Shown here: in pieces, positions 15,974 to 23,400 of the stretch
Layout: every line of letters begins with the position of its first letter
How positions within the stretch are numbered: the first letter of the stretch is position 1
Source: Patulibacter sp.
GTDB lineage: Bacteria; Actinomycetota; Thermoleophilia; Solirubrobacterales; Solirubrobacteraceae
NCBI GenBank assembly: GCA_015478825.1
Contig: JADMKN010000024.1
Location: forward strand, 1 to 43,713
Direction of reading: 5' to 3'
Length of the DNA: 43,713 nt
The notes under the pieces: model-generated
What the model saw: only the letters and a program-made list of their open reading frames with translations
Told to the model about the DNA's origin: nothing
Databases searched by the model: none
Translations under genes and position numbers: made by a program

Positions 15974-16663
15974 ATGGCCCTCGTTACCGCCAACGACAAG
16001 TACACGCTGGTCAAGGCCCCGAAGACGGGCCTCTACTACCACCCCGGCACCGAGCACCAGGCCTGGTACTCGCAGGGTGCGCTCATGCCACCCGAGTACA
16101 AGCCGGTCAAGACCGCGGGCGCCACCGACGTCGTCGACCAGGACGCCGCGCGCCTGCAACAGCTCATCGCCGCTGAGGCCGACGAGCGCGAGCGCCTGCA
16201 AAAGGAGCTCGACGAGCAGCGCGAGAAGACCGAGACGGAGGCGGCCCAGCGCAAGAGTGTCGAGGAGGCGCTCGAGGCGCTGCGCAAGGAGCCCAAGGTC
16301 GCCGAGGACGCCGACGAGCGCGAGCGCCTGCAAAAGGAGCTCGACGAGCAGCGCGAGAAGACCGAGACGGAGGCGGCCCAGCGCAAGAGTGTCGAGGAGG
16401 CGCTCGAGGCGCTGCGCAAGGAGCCCAAGGTCGCCGAGGACGCCGACGAGCGCGAGCGCCTGCAAAAGGAGCTCGACGAGGCGCGCGCCACCATCGCCGC
16501 ACTGCAGGCCGGCAGCGACGACGGCGCCGAGGCCGATGCGGGGGCGGGCGGCGACGATCAGACCGCGACCGCGACCGCCGAGGGCGAGAGCCCGGCACCG
16601 GCTACCCCGGCCGGGACCACGCCGCGGGCGCGGCGGAAGGGCCGGGGTGCCAATCAGTCCTGA
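15974..16663 (+). CDS. Head protein with exact tandem repeats
   Basis: A 229-residue protein directly after the capsid gene, with a short globular N-terminus (LVTANDKYTLVKAPKTGLYY) and a long coiled coil built of two identical 44-residue repeats plus a 13-residue partial third copy, then an acidic Ala-rich tail ending in a basic patch (RARRKGRG). Placement and abundance of charged helix suggest a head decoration, scaffold-related or connector protein. Function is not identified. The internal nucleotide repeat is exact and therefore probably recent. Start at ATG 15974 with an AAAGG ribosome site. Confidence 0.75.
   Translation: MALVTANDKYTLVKAPKTGLYYHPGTEHQAWYSQGALMPPEYKPVKTAGATDVVDQDAARLQQLIAAEADERERLQKELDEQREKTETEAAQRKSVEEALEALRKEPKVAEDADERERLQKELDEQREKTETEAAQRKSVEEALEALRKEPKVAEDADERERLQKELDEARATIAALQAGSDDGAEADAGAGGDDQTATATAEGESPAPATPAGTTPRARRKGRGANQS
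16178..16480 (+). repeat. Exact 132-bp tandem repeat, 2.3 copies
   Basis: Units start at 16178, 16310 and 16442. The first two appear identical over all 132 bases; the third stops after 39 bases. Each codes for 44 residues beginning ADERERLQKELDEQ and ending KEPKVAED. A length of 44 equals four hendecads, which keeps a coiled-coil register. Absence of silent changes means very recent duplication or ongoing recombination. Confidence 0.9.
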
Positions 16664-17216
16664 CGAGCCTGACGCCGTCGGCCCCGAGGGCCGGCGGCTC
16701 TGCACCCGCGACGAGCTCGTCGAGTTTGTCCGGGTGAAGGACGGCCCCGTCGCCGGCGAGGTGCTCGACCGGCTGATCAATAGTGCCAGCGAGCGCCTGA
16801 ACGCCGTGCGGCAGTTCTACGCGTCGACCGGCACCCGCACCTTCCAGGTCGACGGGCGGATGACCCGCCTGTCCGACCTCGACATCTCCCACGAGTGCAC
16901 GGTCCTCGCCGACGGCGTCGAGCTCACCGCCGCCGACCTGCGCTGGCTGCATCGGATGAACCATCCCGCGCACGCCGTCGTGCTCTACCGCGACGTCGGC
17001 ACCCTCACCGTGACCGGCCACTGGGGCTGGCCCGAGATCCCCGACGGGATCCGCACGGCGTGCCTTGAGTGGGCCAGCCGCGCCTACTTCCAACGTCAGT
17101 CACGGCAGGCCGACGTCGTGATGAACCACGAGACCGGAGTCGAAGACCGCTACTTCGTCCGGATGCCGTCCAGCGTCGGCGCTGCGCTCGTGCCCTACCG
17201 CCTGCTCGGAATATGA
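16647..17216 (+). CDS. Head-tail connector (adaptor) protein
   Basis: A 189-residue protein with a helical fold and order of hydrophobic segments fitting the HK97 gp6/SPP1 gp15 adaptor class: CTRDELVEFVRVKDG, EVLDRLINSASERLNAV, then a beta-rich insert and IRTACLEWASRAYFQRQ. Adaptors form the ring below the portal. It starts with GTG 16647, overlapping the preceding gene by 17 bases, and ends in an ATGA overlap with the next gene. Position between capsid and tail genes supports the call. Confidence 0.75.
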   Translation: MPISPDEPDAVGPEGRRLCTRDELVEFVRVKDGPVAGEVLDRLINSASERLNAVRQFYASTGTRTFQVDGRMTRLSDLDISHECTVLADGVELTAADLRWLHRMNHPAHAVVLYRDVGTLTVTGHWGWPEIPDGIRTACLEWASRAYFQRQSRQADVVMNHETGVEDRYFVRMPSSVGAALVPYRLLGI

Positions 17217-17764
17217 CCGAGCTGATCCTCCGCACCGACGGGCCACGGTCGTGGCACCCCGAGGTCATCGTCGAGGCCGCCCGCCAGGCGGTGCACCACG
17301 TCGAGCCCGTTCTCCGCGCCGCGGCTCGCGAGCAGGCCGATCGAACCCGGACGCTCATCCACAGTCGCAGCGGCGAGCTGGCGCGCTCCGTCCGCGGTCA
17401 GGTCCGCCGCCGGCGGCGAGGCTACGTACTCCGGGTCGGCTCGTTCGGTCGCGGCAACTTCACCGTGCGCAACGGCGGGGCCCGCCGGCAGGAGTCCGGC
17501 TACCAGCTATTCCACGGCTACTTCGTCGAGCACGGCACCGGCGAGCAGGGCCCGCTCGCCCGAAGGATCCCCGATGACCGTCGCGGGCTCGTCCCGACGC
17601 GCGGTGGCCGCCGTCGCCCGACCGGGGCGGGCCAGGCGCCGCAGCGGCCGTTCAGTCGCGCCCGCGATGCGTACGACCGCGGGCCGTCGCACCAGCTTGA
17701 CCGGATGGTTCACGACCTGGTCGACCGCGAGATCGTGACCGCCGTTCGAAGGGCGTCGCGATGA
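17213..17764 (+). CDS. Minor tail / HK97-gp10-like protein
   Basis: A 183-residue basic protein with IVEAARQAVHHVEPVLRAAAREQADRT-like helices, TRTLIHSRSGELARSVRG, and YFVEHGTGEQ with RPFSRARDAY, matching the gp10-like head-closure/tail-completion family in gene order and general pattern. The family helps join head and tail. A run RRRRRG and many arginines are unusual but consistent with nucleic-acid or capsid contacts. Starts in the ATGA overlap with the adaptor gene, ends in an ATGA overlap. Confidence 0.75.
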   Translation: MTELILRTDGPRSWHPEVIVEAARQAVHHVEPVLRAAAREQADRTRTLIHSRSGELARSVRGQVRRRRRGYVLRVGSFGRGNFTVRNGGARRQESGYQLFHGYFVEHGTGEQGPLARRIPDDRRGLVPTRGGRRRPTGAGQAPQRPFSRARDAYDRGPSHQLDRMVHDLVDREIVTAVRRASR

Positions 17765-18243
17765 CGACCTTCCGCGAGATCGCCGAGGCGCTCGTCGACA
17801 TCCTCGAGGAGGTCTCCGTTGCGCTCGTCGACGACGACCATCCCGGCAACCCGGACACCGGCCACTGGCTGAACGTGCATCGCTGGAGCTCCGCTCAGGT
17901 CGGCGCGCTGCCGGCAGCATGGCTTTCGCTGCTGCCCGACAGCCGCGTCGACGAGACCCAGAGCGACGGTTGCACCGTCACCGACGAGCTACGGATCGCG
18001 CTGAAGATCGCGGTCGACCCGTACGCCGACGGCGTTGGCGACGACATGTGGGAGATGGAGCGCGTCGTCGACATCGCGGTTCCGGTCGTCGACCGCGCGA
18101 TGGAACAGGCCCACGACCGCTGGGGGATCTCGCTCGCTCGTCGCACCGACATCCAGTTCGCCAACGAGCAGCTCGGCGCCGGCAACGTGCTCGCGCTCGT
18201 CATCCCCCTCCACATCACCTGGACCCACCCGATCCCCGACTAG
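17761..18243 (+). CDS. Tail terminator-like protein
   Basis: A 160-residue acidic protein between gp10-like and tail-tube genes, where siphoviruses keep the tail terminator that caps the tube at the head end. It has a helical start (TTFREIAEALVDILEEV), beta-rich centre (CTVTDELRIALKIAVDPYAD) and C-terminal strands (NVLALVIPLHITWTHPIPD). Sequence alone does not prove the family; gene order makes it likely. Confidence 0.65.
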   Translation: MTTFREIAEALVDILEEVSVALVDDDHPGNPDTGHWLNVHRWSSAQVGALPAAWLSLLPDSRVDETQSDGCTVTDELRIALKIAVDPYADGVGDDMWEMERVVDIAVPVVDRAMEQAHDRWGISLARRTDIQFANEQLGAGNVLALVIPLHITWTHPIPD

Positions 18244-18251
18244 GGAGCAGC

Positions 18252-18551
18252 ATGCCCACGCCCCGCAGCAAGACCACCACCCGCAAGCCCGCCGACAAGG
18301 ACGTCGAGCCGGACACGGAGCCCAAGAAGGCCCAGGGATCCGACGCCTATCCCGAGCCGCCCGTCGTTGAGCCGACCGAGCCGCCGGCCGTCGACGCATC
18401 GGACCTGCTCGACATCGAGACCTTGCCGATCCCCGACGGCCAGTCCGACAGGGCGTCTGAGGCGAAGGCCGCGCGCACGATCGCCGAGCAGTCCTACATG
18501 GACAACGAGGCGCGCCGGTCGGCGCGGTCCACCGCGAACCCGGAGAACTGA
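18252..18551 (+). CDS. Disordered hypothetical protein, 99 aa
   Basis: A low-complexity product rich in Pro, Asp, Glu, Lys and Thr, expected to be largely disordered, with a helical end (RASEAKAARTIAEQSYMDNEA). Such small proteins sit upstream of tail-tube genes in several actinophages and may aid tail assembly. It contains, within its frame, copy 3 of the 16-bp phage repeat. No family recognised. ATG at 18252 is preceded by a GGGAGCAG ribosome site. Confidence 0.6.
   Translation: MPTPRSKTTTRKPADKDVEPDTEPKKAQGSDAYPEPPVVEPTEPPAVDASDLLDIETLPIPDGQSDRASEAKAARTIAEQSYMDNEARRSARSTANPEN
18438..18453 (+). repeat. Copy 3 of dispersed 16-bp repeat GGCCAGTCCGACAGGG
   Basis: Exact copy located inside the coding frame of gene 18252-18551 (encoding GQSDR), 100 bases upstream of the tail-tube start. 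It is the only copy within a gene and has the same flanking C and C as copies 1 and 2. The protein there is disordered, so coding constraint is weak and the DNA element could be kept for its own sake. Confidence 0.7.
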
Positions 18552-18553
18552 CC

Positions 18554-19627
18554 ATGGCCCGCTGGCTCGGAATCGCCCCCGACCCCAACAGCAACATCGG
18601 GGGATCGACCTACGACCTCCTGACCGAGAGCGGCCCCATCGAGTGGCCGGACCCCACCGTGTTCCTGCCCGCGACCGATGGCAACAGCGAGCGCAACCAC
18701 GAGGACACCCCCCGCAACGACGAGACGACGCTTGGTCGCGGCGCGCTGCCTCCGGTCTCGTACCGTGCGGATCCCGGCTGGTCGTTCTCGGTGCCGCTCT
18801 ACATGCCCGTCGCGCGGCTCGTGCTGCCGGCCGCCTACGGCAAGGTCGGCACACCGGTCGGCACCGCACCGGCGTCCATCTCGACGCCGCTCTCCCCGGT
18901 CGACTACGGGGCACGCCTGCCGTCGCTGATTATCTGGCTCGTCCGCGACGGGCAGCTCGAGCGTCACGCCGGTGCGTGGATCGAGCAGCTCACGCTCAAC
19001 ACGCAGGGTGCGCGCCCGATGCTGCAGGTGTCCGGCAAGTCGCTGTTCCGCGACGTCGACGATGCCGTCGACCTGCCGACGCCGACCCGGATCTCCGCCA
19101 AGGACACCCTCGCCAGCGTCACGTTCTCCGCCAAGACCGGCGAGGGTTCGGGCACGCCAATCGGGTGCGTCACGACGTTCACGTTGACGCACAACAACAA
19201 CTTCGAGGCGGACGCCGACGCCCGGTTCTGCGCCGGCGAGAACGTCGTGACGGAGCTCGTCGACGGCCGCTACAAGCGCCGCCAGTACCCCGGCCAGCAC
19301 ATCCTGGGCGAGCACACCACGACGGGCACGATCGGGATGGCGAAGCCGCGCGTGGACATCGAGGGCCGCACGCTGCTCGGGACGTCCGAGCGTCTGGTCG
19401 CGTCCCTGTCGGGCAACCCGATCGACGGGGCGACGCCGGCGGCCGACGAGTCGCTCGTGTTCGACATGCCGTCCTGGGTTGTCACCGGCGGTGAGGGTGC
19501 CGGCGCACTGACGAAGACCGGCGCGATCAAGGCGACCTACGACTGGGGCGGATTCGTCGACGAGGAGACCGGCGCGGATCTCACCGTGTCGATCGTCGAC
19601 GAGACCGCGGTCGCGCAGCCCGCCTAG
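18554..19627 (+). CDS. Major tail tube protein
   Basis: The 357-residue protein is beta-rich with many Gly, Thr and Val residues, and lies exactly where the tail-tube gene is expected, before the assembly chaperones and tape measure gene. Segments such as SFSVPLYMPVAR, LASVTFSAKTGEGSG and VTTFTLTHNNNFEADADARFC are consistent with the tube fold plus an additional Ig-like domain. Copies stack into the tail tube around the tape measure protein. ATG start, two bases after the previous stop. Confidence 0.85.
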   Translation: MARWLGIAPDPNSNIGGSTYDLLTESGPIEWPDPTVFLPATDGNSERNHEDTPRNDETTLGRGALPPVSYRADPGWSFSVPLYMPVARLVLPAAYGKVGTPVGTAPASISTPLSPVDYGARLPSLIIWLVRDGQLERHAGAWIEQLTLNTQGARPMLQVSGKSLFRDVDDAVDLPTPTRISAKDTLASVTFSAKTGEGSGTPIGCVTTFTLTHNNNFEADADARFCAGENVVTELVDGRYKRRQYPGQHILGEHTTTGTIGMAKPRVDIEGRTLLGTSERLVASLSGNPIDGATPAADESLVFDMPSWVVTGGEGAGALTKTGAIKATYDWGGFVDEETGADLTVSIVDETAVAQPA

Positions 19628-19665
19628 CCGACCGACCGCGGACGGAACAGCGCCGACCGCGGAAC

Positions 19666-19695
19666 CTGGCCGCCGTCCACCTGGGCGGCGGCCAG
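19666..19695 (+). terminator. GC-rich hairpin after the tail-tube gene
   Basis: A perfect 10-bp inverted repeat, CTGGCCGCCG with CGGCGGCCAG around a 10-base loop, lies 38 bases after the tail-tube stop and before the chaperone gene. There is no T-run. Like the hairpin after the capsid gene, it could stop part of the transcripts or protect the 3' end of an abundant mRNA. A direct repeat CGACCGCGGA precedes it. Confidence 0.6.
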
Positions 19696-19723
19696 CACGA
19701 CCAGCACGACCTCCAGGGGGATC

Positions 19724-20251
19724 ATGAGCACCAAGAGCACCAAGAAGTACGAGGTATTCGACGCCGACGAACGCGACCTCGAGCGGACGTCCGCCGGGCT
19801 GCGGTTCAACGGCAAGCTGTACCGCCGCGCGCGCCGCAACAACAAGGTGCAGCGCACGATCCGCCGGAAGGGCCGCGATCAGATCCGCCTGCTCGAGGAG
19901 ATCGACGAGGCCCGCAAGATTCCCGAGGTCGACCGGCTCACCGCCAAGCTTGCTGAGACCGAGGACGCGGACGAGATCGCCAAGCTCGAGGTCGAGCTGA
20001 AGGAGGTTCGCGACAGCGTCGACGAGGACCACGTCGACGAGCTGCAGGACCAGTACGAGGATGGCCTCTTCGAGGTGCTCGAGCTGCTGCTGGGCGAGGC
20101 CGAGGACGGCACCCGTCTCACGGCCGCCGACCTGGCCGACCTCGACATCGAGGACGCCGTCGGCCTGTCCAACGAGCTGATGGGGATCAACAAGGCCGAG
20201 GACGAGCAGGCCGCGGCCAACGCGGAGGAGGACGCCGAGGACCCTACCTAG
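19724..20251 (+). CDS. Tail assembly chaperone (G-like)
   Basis: A 175-residue acidic, helical protein between tail tube and tape measure genes, the invariable place of the lambda G/GT-type chaperone. It contains long charged helices (DRLTAKLAETEDADEIAKLE, EEDAEDPT at the end). The G protein binds the tape measure and prevents aggregation before tube assembly. A -1 frame stays open past its stop to the start of the tape measure gene, as in classical G/GT pairs. ATG 19724 has a CAGGGGG ribosome site. Confidence 0.85.
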   Translation: MSTKSTKKYEVFDADERDLERTSAGLRFNGKLYRRARRNNKVQRTIRRKGRDQIRLLEEIDEARKIPEVDRLTAKLAETEDADEIAKLEVELKEVRDSVDEDHVDELQDQYEDGLFEVLELLLGEAEDGTRLTAADLADLDIEDAVGLSNELMGINKAEDEQAAANAEEDAEDPT

Positions 20252-20436
20252 TCGGCCTGGTCACCCTCCAGCGCTACACGTCGATGACGACCGCCGAGTA
20301 CGACGAGATGGACCCCGCAGAGGTGCCGGGGCGTCTCGCTGCGCTCAACAAGGTGCTGGCGGCGGAGGCCGACGAACGTCTCGAGCACACCAAGCTGCTC
20401 GCCGAGGTCCTGATGCTGGCGGCCCGCCGTGGCTGA
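20251..20436 (+). CDS. T-like extension of tail chaperone by -1 frameshift
   Basis: The -1 frame relative to the chaperone gene has no stop from 19957 to the TGA at 20434-20436 and lacks a convincing start of its own; the only ATG (20284) has no good ribosome site. This fits the fused GT chaperone made by programmed -1 frameshifting in nearly all long-tailed phages. The extension reads ...MTTAEYDEMDPAEVPGRL... and ends ...EVLMLAARRG. I see no clean X-XXY-YYZ slip site near the end; CCCUACCUAG at the stop of the first gene is a weak candidate. The tape measure GTG overlaps its end by 8 bases. Confidence 0.65.
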   Translation, partial: VGLVTLQRYTSMTTAEYDEMDPAEVPGRLAALNKVLAAEADERLEHTKLLAEVLMLAARRG

Positions 20437-23400
20437 TAGTCGGTCACTGGTTACCCGCCACCTGCAGGAGTGGGTGACCCGCGGCGACGAGAAGCTGCTG
20501 CAGGTCGGCCGCCAGCTCGCGACCGCCGACCGCGCCCGCGAGCGCGAGCAGCGCCGACTGCAAGCCAGCTACCGCCAGCTTGCCGTCGCGGCAAGCACCG
20601 CTGGCCTGCGCGAGACCGCAGCATCGCGTAGTGCCACGACGGCGGCGAAGACGAAGACCGGGTCGATCACGCAACTCTCTGCCGCGCAACAGCGGCTGCA
20701 GCGCGAGGTCCTCGGTGCCGCGCGCGCCCAGCTGACCGAAGAGCGCGCAATGCGCTCCGCTACCCGTGCCGCAGCGCAGTACTCGGCCGCGAAGCAGCGC
20801 CAGGTGGAGTCGTTGGCGAAGGTGACCGCCGCGGCGAACACCTCGAGCGCGGCGCTCAGCCGCAACGCGCGTGCGGGGGCCGCGGCGGCGCGCACCGGAG
20901 GAGGGGGCGCGCTGACCGAGGCGCGCCAGGCCGGGTCACGTGGCATCGGCATCGCGACCGGTGTCGCCGGCGCCGCCGGGGCGGCCGGCATTTTCGGTCT
21001 CGCTGGCCTGGCGCGGGAGGCGATCGACTACGAGCGGCAGATGTCGCAGGTCCAGGCGGTGATGGGAGCCACCCGCCAGGAGATGCGGCAGCTCGACGCG
21101 ATGGCGGTTGACCTGGGCGCCAAGACCGCTTTCAGCGCGTCCGAATCGTCGATGGCCCTCTCCGAGCTCGGCAAGGCCGGCTTCACCGCACAGCAATCGC
21201 TCAAGACGCTGCCGGGGACGATCGACCTTGCCGCGGCGTCAGGCACCGAGCTCGCGGACGCCGCGACGATCCAGAGCGACGCGCTGCGCGGGTTCGGAAT
21301 GGACGTCAGCCAGTCCACGCACGTCGCCGACGTCTTCGCCGTCGCCGTCAACCGGTCCGCGATCGAGATGTCGGACCTGGGCTACACGCTCAAATACATG
21401 GCGCCGATCGCGGCGACCACCGGCCAGAGCTTCGAGGACATGAGCGCGGCCGTCGCGATCCTCGGCAACGTCGGCATCCGTGGCGACACCGCCGGCACCA
21501 CGCTGCGGCGCGTCATGACGAGCCTGGTGAAGCCGACAGCGGCATCCACCGAGGCGCTCGCCGAGCTGGGACTCAAGGCGAAGGACTTGCAGGGCCCTGA
21601 CGGGCTGCTGCCGTTGCCGGACATCATCGCCCGACTGGTCGAGGAAGCATCGAAGCTGCCGAAGGCCGACCAGATGCGGGTGATGACCACCATCTTCGGG
21701 CGGGAGTCGATCAGCGGCACGATGGCGCTCCTGGATCACGGCGCGCCGAAGCTTCGAGCGCTCGCCAAGGAGATGCGCAACGCCGACGGCGCCGCCGACG
21801 ACATGGCGCGCACCATGCAGGACAACGTCTACTACCAGATGGAGCAGGTCCAGGGCGCCGTCGAGTCGCTGGCGCTGACGATCTTCAAGGAGTTCGCGCC
21901 CGGACTGCAGGCCGCTGCCACGAGCGCCGCCGGTTCGATCGAGGTGTGGACCGCCACCGAAGGCAACGTCGAGCGGATCACCGACGCGATCGGCGACTTC
22001 ACCGGCATGCTCGGCGACCTGGTCGCCGCCGGCATGCCGGTCGTTGATCTCGCCGTCTCGATGGTCGACGCATGGCAGGGCCTGCCGGACCCCGTCCGCT
22101 CGTCGGTCCTGCAGTTCGGCGCGCTCGCGCTGATCACCCGGAAGCTCGCCGGCTCCGCGGCCGCCGGCGGCCTGATCTCCGTGTTCGACCGGATCCGCGG
22201 CGGACTGCGCGGAACCGCAGCCGAGGCGACCGCCGCCCAGGCCGCGCTGGGCGGTCTGACCACGCCGATTCCGGCATCCACCGTGTCTGCGACGGCCGCC
22301 GGCGCCCGCACCGCGATGGCGGACGGCGGACCGTCACCGGTCACGTTCGCTGCCCGCGACGCAGCAGACGCCAACCGGGCAGCCGCCACGCGCCAGGGGG
22401 CGCTTGCCACCCGCATGCGGATCGAGGCCCGCGACGCCGCGGCTTCCTACGAGCGGGACATGCGACGCATGGCTGCGATGCCGATGGTCGTCGCGCGCGC
22501 CGAGCAGCAGGCGTCCCTGGCCCGTAACACGTCGGCGCTCGGAGGATCCTCCGCAGCTCGCATCCAGGCGGCCGAGGCGACCGCCGCCGCGGCGCGGAAG
22601 GAGCTGCAAACCCTCGGCACCCGGACCGAGGAGAGTCGCCGCTACGCGCTCGAGCGGCGCGCCGCCGCGACGGCGGCCACCACGGAAGCGCGGGCCACCG
22701 CCCAAACCGCGAGGTTGCTGCGCTCCCAGGCCGGCCACCACGCGCGCATGGACACGGTCGCCGCACCGTCCGCCGGCCGGATCGCCCGCGGACGCGAGGG
22801 ACGCCAGCTCGGCGCGATCGGCACCTGGCAGATGACCCGCGGCCTCGGCGGCACCCGCCGCGACGCGCTCGCCGAGTCCGCGCGTCGCACCGCCGGCCGG
22901 GTCCCCATCCCGTCCGGGCGAGGGATCGCCGGCGTCGCCGCGGCCGGCGGGATCGGCGCTGCGCTCTCCGGCGGCGACGTCGCGTCGGCCGCGATCTCCG
23001 GTGGAGCGGTCGGCATGATGGCCGGCCCCTGGGGTGCTGCTGCCGGCGCGGCCGGCGCGGCCGGGATCACCGCGCTGGTCAACGAGTTCAAGAAGGCGTC
23101 GACGAAGCGCGCCGAAGACGCCGCCCGCGAGTTCGGGGAGCGCATCACCGAGAACACCCGCGACGCCATGGATGCCGGATTCCGGCGGCCGTCAGCTCGC
23201 CGCGTCGGCGAGGCGCGCGCGACCGTGGATGCTGCCGAACAGATCCGCAAGCTGGAGCGCCAGGCCCGCGAGGCCCGCGCGCGTACCCCCGGCGTGGGCG
23301 CGGCCGGCGTCCGCGGTCAGACCAGCGGCGACATCGAGGCTCAACGACTGATCAAGCAGGCGCGCGAACGAGCGAAGACCGCCGGCCTGGACTACGACGC

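Noticed and set aside
14473-16014. 513-residue leftward ORF opposite the capsid gene
   Set aside because: Antisense to the HK97 capsid gene, with shadow-frame composition and no motif.
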